From DASWIG01 sp965371445 (GTDB taxonomy: Bacteria; Acidobacteriota; Thermoanaerobaculia; Multivoradales; J023): a DNA stretch of 39,282 nt. The stretch's first letter is position 1; each line of letters starts with the position of its first letter. Below the pieces are notes generated by a model. That model saw only the letters and a program-made list of their open reading frames with translations, searched no databases and was not told the origin of the DNA. Location: positions 1 to 39,282 of the forward strand of contig CBDUYN010000093.1 in NCBI GenBank assembly GCA_965371445.1, written 5' to 3'. The translations under genes and the position numbers were made by a program. Below, in pieces: positions 25,664 to 37,100 of this stretch.

Positions 25664-26619
25664 TGAGACAGAACGTTTTAGTGGTCGCGGAGCATTTCAA
25701 GGGTTCCCTGGCGGACGTTACCTTTGAAATGCTGGGCCTCGGCCGCAGGTTGGCCGACGACCTCGGCGGTGAGCTCCAGGTGGGGCTCGTCGGCGGTAGC
25801 GACGCCATGGTGGCCGAGCTCGCAGCCGCGGACCGGGTGGTCCGCGTCGACGGCGAGGGCCTCGCCGACTTCAACCCGGAGAGCTACGGCGCGGCGCTCG
25901 ACGCCATCGTCGGGGCGAAGTCGCCGCGGGTGGTGATGATCGGCTACACGTCGATGGGCATGGACCTCTCGAGCGCCCTCGCCGTACGCCACGACATGGC
26001 CCACGTCTCGTCGGTCGTGGCGATCGACGGCGCGGCCGGACAGGCGACGAGCCAGCTCTACGGCGGCAAGATAAACGTCACGAGCGAGATGGGCGACGGT
26101 CTTTGCGTCCTGAGCGTCCTGGCGGGCTCCGGCCCGGCCGACGCCGAAGGGTCCGACAAGACACTGGCAGTGGAAAGCGTCGCGATGCCGGAGACGGCGG
26201 GGAAGGTACGCTTCAAGAAGCTCATCGAGCCCGAGGCCGGTGACGTCGACATCACGACGCAAGACATCCTGGTGGCGATCGGCCGTGGCGTCGGCTCCAA
26301 AGACGACGTCGAGGTGGCCGAGGAGCTGGCGGAGGCCCTGGGCGCTGCGGTGGCGGGCTCGCGTCCGCTGATCGACGCGGGGTGGCTGCCGAAAACGCGT
26401 CAGGTGGGCAAGTCGGGGCTCAAAGTGGCGCCGAAGCTCTATCTCGCGCTCGGCATCTCGGGAGCGCCGGAGCACATTGAGGGGATGAAGGGGTCCTCGA
26501 CGATCGTCGCCGTCAACACCGACAAGCACGCGCCGATCTTTGGCGTCGCGCATTATGGGCTGGTGGCGGATCTCTTTGAGGTGGCCGAGGAGCTGACGGA
26601 GGCGTTGGAGGACCGGTAG
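25663..26619 (+). CDS. etfA: Electron transfer flavoprotein alpha subunit
   Basis: A 318-residue EtfA, overlapping etfB by one base (TGATG). The C-terminal FAD-binding domain is complete: AVAGSRPLIDAGWLPKTRQV, SGLKVAPKLYLALGISGAPE, SSTIVAVNTDKHAPIF and GLVADLFEVAEELTEAL. It forms the heterodimer with EtfB. This is the last gene of the tusA-shdr transcript before a repeat-rich gap. The electron-accepting EMO gene, which would be expected directly downstream, begins 1.9 kb further on. A 42-bp part (26362-26403) is duplicated at 28031-28072. Confidence 0.92.
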   Translation: MRQNVLVVAEHFKGSLADVTFEMLGLGRRLADDLGGELQVGLVGGSDAMVAELAAADRVVRVDGEGLADFNPESYGAALDAIVGAKSPRVVMIGYTSMGMDLSSALAVRHDMAHVSSVVAIDGAAGQATSQLYGGKINVTSEMGDGLCVLSVLAGSGPADAEGSDKTLAVESVAMPETAGKVRFKKLIEPEAGDVDITTQDILVAIGRGVGSKDDVEVAEELAEALGAAVAGSRPLIDAGWLPKTRQVGKSGLKVAPKLYLALGISGAPEHIEGMKGSSTIVAVNTDKHAPIFGVAHYGLVADLFEVAEELTEALEDR

Positions 26620-26633
26620 CCCCCCCTCTTATG

Positions 26634-26736
26634 CTGGGACCGCAGGCGTCCCGCCTGCTCTTCGTCCCTCAGGGACGTCTTCACTGGGACCGCCGGCGTC
26701 CCGCCGGCCTCTTTTCGTCCCCCAGGGACGTCTTCG
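26634..26736. repeat. Tandem double-hairpin repeat, two units (REP-like)
   Basis: Two head-to-tail units of about 50 bp (26634-26683 and 26684-26736) each begin CTGGGACCGC. Each unit has two hairpins. The first is a 7-bp stem with a TCC loop, GCAGGCG/CGCCTGC in unit 1 and GCCGGCG/CGCCGGC in unit 2, a paired substitution that keeps the stem. The second is CGTCCC/GGGACG with loop TCA or CCA. The units lie 15 bp after the etfA stop and may end or stabilise the operon transcript. The rest of the gap up to 26895 is GC-rich with no recognised gene. Confidence 0.8.
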
Positions 26737-26895
26737 CAGGGCAGACTCCGCCCGGGCGCGCTTCTCCGACCGCGCGGCGCCCCTTCTGAGGTTCCACCCG
26801 ACTCGACCACCGCCGGAGGAGGCTCTCCTCCGGGAGATAGCGACCCTCCGGAGGTGACCGGCACCGACGGCCTCTGGCCGCGGGGCGGCGACCCA

Positions 26896-26922
26896 TTGCA
26901 GAGCGTAAAGGTCTGCTATACT
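26896..26922 (+). promoter_or_regulatory. Predicted promoter of the Uma2 gene, probably leaderless
   Basis: TTGCAG (26896-26901) and TATACT (26917-26922) are separated by 15 bp, slightly short. The ATG of the next gene lies at 26929, about where transcription would start, and there is no ribosome-binding site, so a leaderless mRNA is likely. Confidence 0.45.
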
Positions 26923-26928
26923 TCCTCC

Positions 26929-27903
26929 ATGGCCTTCCCTGCCCTCAAATCCGAACCCGAAGAGGCGTACCTCGACGCCGACGAGTTGCAGGACGCGGCG
27001 CGTCCGGCGTCCGTGGGCGAGCCCTCGTCCCATGAGGACCCCTTCCGTCTCGGCTGGCGGATTCGCCGAGGAGACACCCCCGACCCCCGCGAGGTGGACG
27101 GTCGGATCCCCCTCTCGGCCGAAGACCTTCTCTACCCTCAGGAGGGCGACGTCGTGTCCGACGGCTTTCCCCATTTCTCGTTCCTCCATCCGCTCGTCGA
27201 CGCGCTGCGTCGCTACCTCCGGAAACGGCGATCCGCCATGCTCGTGACCTGCGACGTGACGCTCGTTCTCGGCGACGGCAAGCACTGCGGACCGGACATC
27301 GCGGTGATCCGGGGTGAGATCGACACGTCTAGCGTCCTGAGGGCTGTCGACCTGCGTCGCGTCGGTGGCGAGCTCGTCTTTGCCCTGGAGGCGGTCTCGA
27401 CCTCGGAGAAGGAGATCGAGAACAAGGACCTCGTGGGCAACGTCCAGCGCTACGCCAAGGAAAGGGTGTCGGAGTATTTCAGCGTCTACCCGGTCGTGGA
27501 CCGCAAGGTCAAGAAACTCGTAGGCCGCCGGCTCCAGGCCGGTGACTACTTCGAGATTCCCCCTGACGCTGAAGGTCGTGTGTACTCGGAGCAACTCGAC
27601 CTGTTCTTCCAGATCGAGGAAGAGACCGAGGAGCTCGTAGCGTTCGACGCCAAGACCGGCGAGCAAGTGCTGATCTCCGACGAGGTGGAGGCAAAGGCCG
27701 AAGCGGAGTCGGCCCGGGCCGACGCGGAGGCGACCGCGCGCAAGGCCGCTGAGGCGCGGGCGGAAGACGAAGAGGCCGCACGCAAGGCCGCCGAGGCGAA
27801 GGCGCAAGAGCAGGTGGCCACCCGCAAGGCCGCCGAGGACCGCGCCAGGGCCGCCGAAGAGAAGATCGCCCAGCTCGAGGCCCTGCTCCGACGTCAGGAC
27901 TGA
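26929..27903 (+). CDS. Uma2-family protein with C-terminal coiled coil
   Basis: A 324-residue protein. Residues about 60-230 have the Uma2 (DUF820) restriction-endonuclease-like fold: GDVVSDGFPHFSFLHPLVDALRR shortened to its core HFSFLHPLVDAL, the acidic KHCGPDIAVI, then LVFALEAVSTSEKEIENKDL and VQRYAKERVSEYFSVYPV. The last 90 residues are alanine/glutamate-rich heptads (ADAEATARKAAEARAEDEEA), a long coiled coil typical of these proteins. Uma2 proteins occur in many copies in cyanobacteria, Chloroflexi and Acidobacteria; cellular function is unproven. It has no plausible role in sulfur oxidation and lies in the stretch that separates etfA from emo, so it is probably a later insertion. Confidence 0.8.
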   Translation: MAFPALKSEPEEAYLDADELQDAARPASVGEPSSHEDPFRLGWRIRRGDTPDPREVDGRIPLSAEDLLYPQEGDVVSDGFPHFSFLHPLVDALRRYLRKRRSAMLVTCDVTLVLGDGKHCGPDIAVIRGEIDTSSVLRAVDLRRVGGELVFALEAVSTSEKEIENKDLVGNVQRYAKERVSEYFSVYPVVDRKVKKLVGRRLQAGDYFEIPPDAEGRVYSEQLDLFFQIEEETEELVAFDAKTGEQVLISDEVEAKAEAESARADAEATARKAAEARAEDEEAARKAAEAKAQEQVATRKAAEDRARAAEEKIAQLEALLRRQD

Positions 27904-28030
27904 GCCGCACGGGCCGCGCTCCGTCGGCTCGCCTGGAGGATTTCCAGGCGGAGCTCGCGCAGGCAGAGGCTGCCGGTGAGCTACCGGACTGACCTCGCCT
28001 CCGGGGTGCGGGCCGAGATCCGAGCTCTCC

Positions 28031-28072
28031 CGTCCGCTGATCGACGCGGGGTGGCTGCCGAAGACGCGTCAG
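28031..28072 (+). repeat. 42-bp copy of an internal etfA segment
   Basis: These bases match etfA 26362-26403 at 41 of 42 positions (AAG for AAA at one site), corresponding to etfA residues RPLIDAGWLPKTRQ. The copy ends exactly where the hicB stop codon begins, and flanking sequences do not match. The gap 27904-28030 before it has no recognised gene. Confidence 0.9.
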
Positions 28073-28342
28073 TTACGCCGCGATCCTCTCATTGGACTCC
28101 GCGACGTCCACGTAGGTGAACAGCAAGTCCTTGAAGTCAGGATTCTCCAAATGCGTCAATACGGACCGACGCTCCGGGACTTCCTGGCCGGCTTCGCGAT
28201 AGGCTTCCAGGTTGACCTGGATGGCCTTGACCGCCGCCTGCTTCGCGTCCTGGATGCTTTTTCCGTGCGTCACGACGGCGAGGTCCGGCACCTGGACGGA
28301 GAATCCTTCCTCCGTCGACTCGAGCATGATCAGGAATTGCAT
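28073..28342 (-). CDS. HicB-like antitoxin-family protein, no HicA partner seen
   Basis: An 89-residue protein starting at ATG 28340-28342 with GGAGG 7 nt upstream; a GTG one codon earlier is an alternative. The core MQFLIMLESTEEGFSVQVPD, then GKSIQDAKQAAVKAIQVNLE, is the HicB partial RNase H fold. The usual C-terminal DNA-binding helix region is replaced by PDFKDLLFTYVDVAES. No hicA-like gene of about 60 codons is present on either side. Orphan HicB-like proteins are common and need not be part of a toxin-antitoxin pair. It is antisense to the sulfur genes and part of the stretch between etfA and emo. Confidence 0.7.
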   Translation of the reverse strand: MQFLIMLESTEEGFSVQVPDLAVVTHGKSIQDAKQAAVKAIQVNLEAYREAGQEVPERRSVLTHLENPDFKDLLFTYVDVAESNERIAA

Positions 28343-28519
28343 CACTTTACCTCCAACGTGATCTTCGAAGGTTCTGGGGCGTCATGGGGGAAGCATATCC
28401 TTCCCGGTGCATGGGCCGGGCAAGCCCTCATCGACTCTCGCTTCGTCACCGTCCCTTGAGCCGGCCGCTGCTGATTGTGAGAAGATGTCGCGATCACCCC
28501 TGGGTCGAGGAGAATACCA

Positions 28520-30522
<2,003 letters not shown>

Positions 30523-30526
<4 letters not shown>

Positions 30527-31530
30527 GAATCCTCGACGCCGGAACGCTCGCCCCTCTGAGGTCCCAGGCCCTCTGGCACGGCGTCGCCGCCGTCGCTCGA
30601 AGCGACGCGCCGCCGACGCTCTCCTTCTGCCGTCCCGCCGCGCCCTACGTCGGCCTCGGCTACCACCGTTCGATCGCCGAGATCGACGTCGATGTCTGCC
30701 GCGTCCGCGGCTTGCCGGTGATCCGCCGCCAGATCGGAGGCGGCCCTGTCTACCTCGACCCCGACCAGCTCTTTTTCCAGGTCACGCTCGGTGCCCACCG
30801 CGCCCCACGGCGCGTCGACCTCCTCTATGAATGCTACCTGGAACCCGCCGCGGCGGCCTTCCGCCGCCTCGGCCTCGATGTCCGCCGCCGGGGCCTGAAC
30901 GAGCTCGCCGTCGGCAACCGTAAGGTCTCCGGCACCGGCGCCGGACGGATCGGCGACGGCGTCACCGTCGTCGGCAACGTCCTTTTCCGCTTTCCCCACG
31001 AGCAAATGGTGGAGGTCCTCGCCTTACCCGAGGGAGGGCTGCGCGACGAGTGCCTGCGCCTGATGCGTCGTCACGTCACGTCGCTTGCGGACGAGGGTCT
31101 TTGCACGGTGAGCTTCGACGACGCCCGCGAAGCCCTGGTCGCGGCTTATAGCGAGGCCTTGGGCCTCGATCCCATACCGGGCGAGCTCGACGACGCCGAA
31201 GAGGACGCCGTCCGCCGCTGGGAGGAGCGGTTCCAGGACCCGGAATGGCTCGCCGGTCCCGACTTGCCGGAACGTCCCTTGCGTCAGGTCAAGGTCTCCG
31301 CCGCCGCCTGGGTCGTCGCCGGCGCGGCGGAGGGCTGGACGGTGGAAGCGTCGATCGCCGAGGGACGCCTGGAGCGGATCGTGATCGAAGGCAACGGCGG
31401 CGAACGCATGGGACGCGCCCTGGCTGGCCTCAAGGCCCGTCCCGAGGTGCTTCGCGACGCGCTCGAGGGTTTCGGCGATGACGGCCGACGCCTTCTGGCG
31501 TTCCTCGAGCCCGGCCTCAAGGTACACTAG
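30523..31530 (+). CDS. Lipoate-protein ligase family protein, first copy
   Basis: A 335-residue LplA-like protein. Motifs are PYVGLGYHRSIAEID, VIRRQIGGGPVYLDPDQLFF (substrate-binding glycines) and NRKVSGTGAGRIGDG with Lys134 as the predicted catalytic lysine. The C-terminal 80 residues (LRQVKVSAAAWVV, RLERIVIEGNGG) resemble the ligase accessory domain. The conserved N-terminus LRILDAGTLAPLRSQALW begins at CTG 30523, which overlaps the emo stop as CTGA. No ATG, GTG or TTG fits, so an unusual CTG start with coupled translation is the best reading. It probably loads octanoate or lipoate on one of the lipoyl carriers, and differs strongly from the second ligase at 32979. Confidence 0.8.
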
Positions 31531-31533
31531 GCA

Positions 31534-31560
31534 AGCCCCCCTCGGTCCCCTCAAGGGGAC
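31534..31560 (+). repeat. C/G-run repeat, copy D (between the ligase and GcvH-like genes)
   Basis: Reads AGCCCCCCTCGGTCCC then CTCAAGGGGAC, close to copy B in the same orientation. It lies between the ligase stop (31528-31530) and the GTG start at 31589, so unlike copies A-C it is not inside a coding sequence. Confidence 0.8.
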
Positions 31561-31588
31561 AGTGCTCGACAATACGACGGAGGACGAA

Positions 31589-32053
31589 GTGACGAGCGAG
31601 AGCGAGCTTCTGGTCGACGGCTACTCCCTGACCACCGACCGCTACTACGACGAGGAAACCCACCTCTGGGTCCGGCCGCCGTCCGAGCCCGGACCGGCGC
31701 GCTGCGGCTTCGACCCCCTGGGGAGCGAGACTGCCGGCGACGTCGTCGCCATCTCCTTCGAGCTCGTCGGGACTGAGGTACGCCGCGGCGAGAGCTTCGG
31801 CAGCCTCGAGGCGGCCAAGTTCGTCGGACCCTTGACCGCTCCGGTGTCGGGGACGATCCGTTCCCACAACGCCGACGTCCTCGCCCGTCCCGACCTCGTC
31901 AACCAGGACCCGTTGGCGTCGTGGCTCGTAGAGATCGAGCTGGCCGAGCCCGAAGCGGAGCTGGCGCTCCTGTTGCACGAGCCGGAGCGCCTACGCGCCT
32001 GGTTCGCCGGCGAGGTCCGGCGGTTCAAAGAGAAGGGAATGATCGCCGAATGA
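31589..32053 (+). CDS. GcvH-like lipoyl carrier protein, second copy
   Basis: A 154-residue protein starting at GTG 31589 with GGAGG 5-6 nt upstream. A GTG at 31562 is in frame but has no such site. Motifs are TDRYYDEETHLWVRPPSE, GSETAGDVVAISFELVG and the lipoyl-lysine loop FGSLEAAKFVGPLTAPVSG with Lys77. It is more GcvH-like than LbpA at 19259, and sequence identity between the two looks low. No glycine-cleavage genes are nearby. It is embedded in the lipoate-assembly operon, overlapping the LipS gene (ATGA), which suggests that it is a scaffold or acceptor on which lipoate is built or parked, or a second sulfur carrier. Which of these applies cannot be read from sequence. Confidence 0.8.
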   Translation: MTSESELLVDGYSLTTDRYYDEETHLWVRPPSEPGPARCGFDPLGSETAGDVVAISFELVGTEVRRGESFGSLEAAKFVGPLTAPVSGTIRSHNADVLARPDLVNQDPLASWLVEIELAEPEAELALLLHEPERLRAWFAGEVRRFKEKGMIAE

Positions 32054-32982
32054 CGCCCTTGGAACGTCGCCGCGACGTCTTCGGCGACACGATCGACTTC
32101 TACGCGCCGGGCCTCAAGCGCTGGCAGACGTCGGAGTGGAAGCCGAAGAAGGCGAACCGCTTCCTTCCTATAAGCGTTACCGGTACGGCCTGCGCCCTCG
32201 GGTGCGACCACTGCGCGACCAAGGTCCTACAGGGCATGATCAGCGTCTCGCGAAAAAAAAGCCTCTTCGAGACGGCTCAGGGGCTCGTCGAGCAGGGAAC
32301 CGACGGAATCCTCGTCTCCGGTGGCTCGCGGCGCGACGGGAGCGTCCCCCTGGAGGCACACTTGGACGACATGCGGCGGGTCAAGGAGGAGCTCGGCTTG
32401 AAGGTGATCGTCCACTCGGGGCTGGTCTCGCCGAAGCTCGCCCGCGGTCTCGCTGAAGCCTCGGTCGACGGCGTCATGCTCGACGTCATCGGCGCCGACG
32501 AAACCGTCGCCGAGGTCTATCACCTCGAAGGCAGCGCGGAGGACTTCGAGCGCTCTCTGGAGCTTCTGGCAGAGCAGGGGCTAAGGATCATCCCGCACAT
32601 CGTCCTGGGCCTGCACTACGGGCGGTTGCTCGGCGAATGGAACGCCCTGGAGATGATCCGCCGTCACCCGGTCTCGACGCTCATCCTCGTCGTGCTGACC
32701 CCTCTCGTCGGGACGGCGATGGCGCAGCTCTCGCCGCCGCCGCTCGAGGACGTCGTGGCCTTTTTCGCGCACGCCCGCTCGGCGATGCCGGAGACCCCGG
32801 TGAACCTCGGCTGCGGGCGTCCGATGGGGGAGATGAGGGTCGCCCTCGACCGCGCCGCCGTCGACCACGGCCTGAACGGCATCGCCTATCCGGCGGAGGG
32901 CATCGTCGAGTACGCGCGGAGCCGCGGTCTAAAGCCCGCGCTCTACGAGTACTGCTGCTCGCTGACCTGGAACGGCGCGTGA
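32050..32982 (+). CDS. LipS-type radical SAM lipoyl synthase subunit
   Basis: A 310-residue radical SAM protein. The cluster motif CALGCDHC (Cys48-x3-Cys52-x2-Cys55) is followed by LVSGGSRRDGSVPLE and VIVHSGLVSPKLARGL, typical of the LipS1/LipS2 family. The C-terminus has YEYCCSLTWNGA. It is not canonical LipA: the N-terminal CX4CX5C auxiliary-cluster motif and the C-terminal RSSY motif are absent. LipS1 and LipS2 are described as working together to insert the two sulfurs of lipoate; only one is present here, and I cannot tell by eye which it is. Start ATG 32050 overlaps the previous stop (ATGA), and its own stop overlaps the next GTG, so production is tightly coupled to the carrier and ligase. 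Confidence 0.82.
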   Translation: MTPLERRRDVFGDTIDFYAPGLKRWQTSEWKPKKANRFLPISVTGTACALGCDHCATKVLQGMISVSRKKSLFETAQGLVEQGTDGILVSGGSRRDGSVPLEAHLDDMRRVKEELGLKVIVHSGLVSPKLARGLAEASVDGVMLDVIGADETVAEVYHLEGSAEDFERSLELLAEQGLRIIPHIVLGLHYGRLLGEWNALEMIRRHPVSTLILVVLTPLVGTAMAQLSPPPLEDVVAFFAHARSAMPETPVNLGCGRPMGEMRVALDRAAVDHGLNGIAYPAEGIVEYARSRGLKPALYEYCCSLTWNGA

Positions 32983-34127
32983 ACGCGTGGCGCTACCTGA
33001 GCGACGACGGCGCCGGAGCCGCGGACGGCCTGGCGGCCGACGAGGCGATGATGCTCGGCTACGGCCGCGACGAAACGTCGCCGGACGCCGCCAGCCTGCG
33101 CCTCTACACCTATCGTCCACATTGCGCCCTCGTCGGCCGCTACCAGAGCCTCGACGACGAGGTCGAGCTCGACTTCTGCGCCGCGAACGGCGTCGAGGTC
33201 GGCCGCCGTCCGACCGGGGGCGGAGCGATCTTGATGGGTCCGGGACAGCTCGGCGTCGGGGTGGCGTCGCGCGCCACCGCCGAGGAGACGCCGCGCGAGA
33301 TCCTGCGCCGCTACGCCGGCGGCGTGACCGCGGGCCTTCGTCGGCTCGGCATCAAGGCTGCCTTCCGTTCAAAAAACGACCTCGAGGTCGCCGGCAAGAA
33401 AATCGCCGGGCTCGGCCTCTACCTCGATCCGCGGGGCGCGGTGCTCTTCCACACGAGCGTCCTGGTCGACCTCGACGTCGAGCTGATGTTAAGAGTCCTC
33501 AACATTCCCGGTGCCAAGCTCTCCGGCAAGGTGGCGTCGCAGATCGGCGAGCGCGTCACCACGGTGTCTCGGGAGCTGGGACGCCGGCTCGAGGCCGTCG
33601 ATGTCCGCGACGCGTTCCGGGCGGGCTTCGCCGAGACCTTTGGCGTCGAGCTCGTGCCGGGCCGGCTCGGCGACAGAGAACGCGAGCGCCGCGACGAGCT
33701 CGTCGCGAGCCGCTACGGCAGCGACGAGTGGCTCCACCAGCGCAGCCCGCGGCGCGACGCCCGCGGCTCGGCGCTTCTCAAGACCCCGGCGGGGCTTCTG
33801 CGCATCTACGTCGGCCTGCACGGCGAGACGATCAAAAACGTCCTCATAACGGGCGACTACAACGTGCTGCCGCCGGGCGTCGTCCGGCTGGAAGCGTCGC
33901 TGCGCTGGTGTCGGGCCGAGCGCGACGGGATCGCCGAAAAGGCGGCCGAGGCGCTCGTCGACGACGAGCTCGGCGTCCCGGCCGAGGCGGTGGCGTCGGC
34001 CGTCTGGGAGGCCGCCGAGAAGGCCCGCGAGCTGTGCGGCGAGGCCGAGCCGGCGCGTCTCGAAGGCTCGTGCTACTTTCCCGACCCCGAGGATCGCAGA
34101 CCGGACGGGACCGCCGGCAGGACGTAG
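32979..34127 (+). CDS. Lipoate-protein ligase sLpl(AB)-like, second copy
   Basis: A 382-residue protein with catalytic LplA and accessory LplB-type domains in one chain. The start is GTG 32979, overlapping the LipS stop as GTGA, followed by NAWRYLSDDGAGAADGLAAD. The ligase domain shows RRPTGGGAILMGPGQLGVGV and NDLEVAGKKIAGLGLYLD, with Lys140 or Lys141 as the catalytic lysine. The C-terminal domain (KTPAGLLRIYVGLHGE, NVLITGDYNVLPPGVVRLE) has the LplB pattern. sLpl(AB) ligases attach octanoate or lipoate specifically to LbpA in sHdr organisms, and this is the better candidate of the two ligases here. It is the last gene of the operon and converges with the minus-strand repeat protein 5 bp away. 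Confidence 0.83.
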   Translation: MNAWRYLSDDGAGAADGLAADEAMMLGYGRDETSPDAASLRLYTYRPHCALVGRYQSLDDEVELDFCAANGVEVGRRPTGGGAILMGPGQLGVGVASRATAEETPREILRRYAGGVTAGLRRLGIKAAFRSKNDLEVAGKKIAGLGLYLDPRGAVLFHTSVLVDLDVELMLRVLNIPGAKLSGKVASQIGERVTTVSRELGRRLEAVDVRDAFRAGFAETFGVELVPGRLGDRERERRDELVASRYGSDEWLHQRSPRRDARGSALLKTPAGLLRIYVGLHGETIKNVLITGDYNVLPPGVVRLEASLRWCRAERDGIAEKAAEALVDDELGVPAEAVASAVWEAAEKARELCGEAEPARLEGSCYFPDPEDRRPDGTAGRT

Positions 34128-34132
34128 CTTGT

Positions 34133-37100
34133 TCAGCGCAGGACGATCTCGGTCGTCTCCTCTCCCGCCACGACGACTGCCTGTCCGCTCCACGTACGTC
34201 CCCCCTCGGCGGTGACGGTGAAGCTCCAAGGACCCGGCACCAGCAGGCCGACGCGGCCGAGGCCACCCATCATCGGCCAGGAGCCGAGCTCGATCCTGCC
34301 GGCATTGCGAAACGACAACGAGTCGGCGTAGAACGGTTGGCCGTCACTTCCCACGGCACGGATCCAGGCCATGCCGTCCTCGCCTTCAAGCTCCGGGACC
34401 CTCAACGCCACGACGACGCCGCGGCGCAGGACGAGCCGCCCCAGGTCGCCGGGCGAGGTGAAGGCCCTCGTGGCGACCGATCGGTCGTCCACGCTCATCA
34501 ATTTGAGCAGCCACGAGCCGTCGGGGACGGTGGAGAGATGGAACGTGCCGTCCTCGGTAGGCTGCAAAGAGCTTGCGACGACGCGGCCACCGTCCGGACG
34601 GAAGACCGTGGCCATCAGTCGCCGCGGCACCTCGCCGCTCTCGCCGACGGCCTGGAAGGTGACGCCTTCGCTCGGCACGAGCAGGATCTCCAGGCCGTCG
34701 AGGTCGATGGGCGAGCTCAAGTCGACCTCGACGGACTCCTGGGCGTAGCCCGACTTGGAGACGACGAGCCGCCACCGCGCCGTGGGAATCCCGGCCAAGT
34801 CGAAGCGTCCCTGGCCGTCAGTGGAGCCCATGCTGCCCCAGCTCCAGGTCGGCGGCGCGCCGGGGACCGCTTCCAGCGTCAGAGGGACGTCGGCGACAGG
34901 GAGGAGCGTCGAGGTGTCAAGGACCTGGCCGCGAAGACGTGCCAGGTCGAGCTCCAACTGGAGCTCGCCGGAGCCGGCGAGCTCGATCTCGCGATGGTAG
35001 TAGCTCCTGCCAAGCCTCAGGGAGATCTGCAGACCGGCGTCCTGCCGGAGCCCTTCGAAGCGGAACCGTCCCGCGGAGTCCGTATGGTCCTGGGACGACC
35101 AGCCGCCGGCATGGCTCCAGGCCCGGATCTCGACGCCCGAAGCAGGCGCCGGGGGCTCGCCCGGACGCGACACGACGACCGTCCCCCGGAGCGTCGAAGC
35201 GGAGGAGAATTCCAGGTCCCGGTGGAGCTCGACGTCGCCGTCAGCAACCTCGACGTGCTCCGTGAGCTCGCGTCCGTCGAGGCGTGCCGTCACGCTCCAG
35301 CGTCCGGGTTCCAGGTTCGTGATGCGGTAGCTGCCGTCGTGGTCGACGCTGCCGTGCTGCGAGGCGCCGATCTCCCAGTGGTGGGCCTCGAGCGACAGCT
35401 CGGCAAGCTCGTCGACCCCGAGGCCGAGGACCGTGCCGCTCAAGGTCGCCCCGCGCCGCATCACGAGCCGGACGCCCGCGACGGGGCCATCGTCGACGCG
35501 GACCACCTCCGCCGAGCCCGCGGAGGCGAACCCGTTCTTCGTGGCGCGCAGCCGGTAGCTTCCGGGTTGAACGTCGGGCACGGTGAAGGCGCCCTCGGCG
35601 TCGCTGCGCGGCCCCACCTCCTGGGAGGAAAACGATCGTCCTTCGAGGGGGACCAGCGCCAACAAGGCGCCGCCGAGGCCGCGGCCGGTCTCGTCGACCA
35701 CGTGGCCGGACACCTCGAATCCCGCGCCCAGCACCAGGTCGACGGTGAAGACGCCGCCGCGGCGTCCGTCGACGGTCCGCGTCACGGCCGTCCCCTCCAC
35801 GTAGACACGGACGAAGCCGGGAGGCAGCGCCATCAGCTCGTAGTGGCCTTCGGCGTCGGATCCGGCCCCCACCGACCTGTTCATGAGGTCGTTCCGGATC
35901 TCGGCGGAGACCTTCGCTGCGACCGGCGTGCCGTCGTCCCGGGTGACCCTGCCGCGGATCGACACCCCGGGCTTGAGCGCGATCTCCAGGCCGGCGAGCT
36001 CGCCGCCGGGCGGCGCCTCCAGCCCCTGGAGCCACTCCCTCTGGTAGCCCTCGGCATGGACCCAGAGGGCCGTCGGTCCGGCGGGGATCCCGCCGGCTTC
36101 AAAGCGCCCGCCGTCGTCGGTTTTCACCGCCGGCGTCCGCAGGGAGCGATGCAGGCTCTGATCTTCGGGCTGGATTGAGATCGAAGCGCCGGCCACCGGC
36201 CGGCCATCGCCGTCGACCACCCGTCCGGAGATCCTCCCGGGGGGGAGCAGGACGATCTCCAGCGGTTCGCCGGCGCCGGTTTCGCCGTCGCCTTCGCGCC
36301 GCGCCACGGCGAGCACGACCGAGGGCGCGAAGCCCTCCAGTAGAGCCTCGACGACGCGCTCCTCTCCCGGTTTGAAGTCGGCGAGCACGAAGCCGCCGTC
36401 GGCTCCGCTCTCCACGGTCTCATGGCGACTGCCGTGTCTCTCGACGGCCCACGAGCGGACCTCGGCACCGGCGACGCCGTGGCCGTCCGCCTCGACGACG
36501 CGTCCGGCGATCGTGGCGCCGCGCTCCAGGACGACGGTTCCCAGGTCGGTTTCGCCGCCCACGTCCGCCACCGGCACCTCCGCCGCCGGGATCTCCACCC
36601 CGGGGATTTTCGCCGCCGCGTAGCCGTCGGCGCTCACCTCGAGGTCGTAGCGTCCCGGACCCAGGTCGGCGGCCGTGAAGCGTCCTTCGGCGTCGGTGGG
36701 AAAGCTGCGGGTCTCGCGCCGGTTCGGACGGTAGGGTTCCGCCTTCCCGGGAGGTCTTCGCACGAGCTTCACCGCGGCGTCGGCGACCGGACGCTCGTCG
36801 TCGCCGATCACCCGTCCGAAGGCACGGACCCCCGTGCCGAGGACCAATCGCAGCGCCGGCGACCCCGGGCCAAGCGCGTCGAGCTCAGCTCGGCCCGGCG
36901 CGTAGCCCTCCCGTTCGGCGACCACCTCGTAGCTCGCGGTGGGCGCGAGGCCATGGACGACGAAGCTTCCGTCGCCAGTCGTCCGGGCCCGCCAGCCGCC
37001 CGGGTGGCGCGAGAACCGCCACGACGCCGTTCTAGCGTCGGCCTGGGAGAGCGGGACGGCGTGGACGTCGCAGCCGGCCACCGGGCGTCCCTCGGAGTCG

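Noticed and set aside
28073..28342. Complete HicAB toxin-antitoxin module
   Set aside because: No HicA-like frame is found on either side of the hicB-like gene.
32050..32982. Canonical lipoyl synthase LipA
   Set aside because: Only the CX3CX2C motif is present; the LipA auxiliary-cluster motif and the C-terminal RSSY are absent.
32987..36178. Very long plus-strand frame (1063 codons) running from the second ligase gene into the repeat protein
   Set aside because: It is arginine-rich out-of-frame translation of the ligase joined to the antisense of the minus-strand repeat protein.
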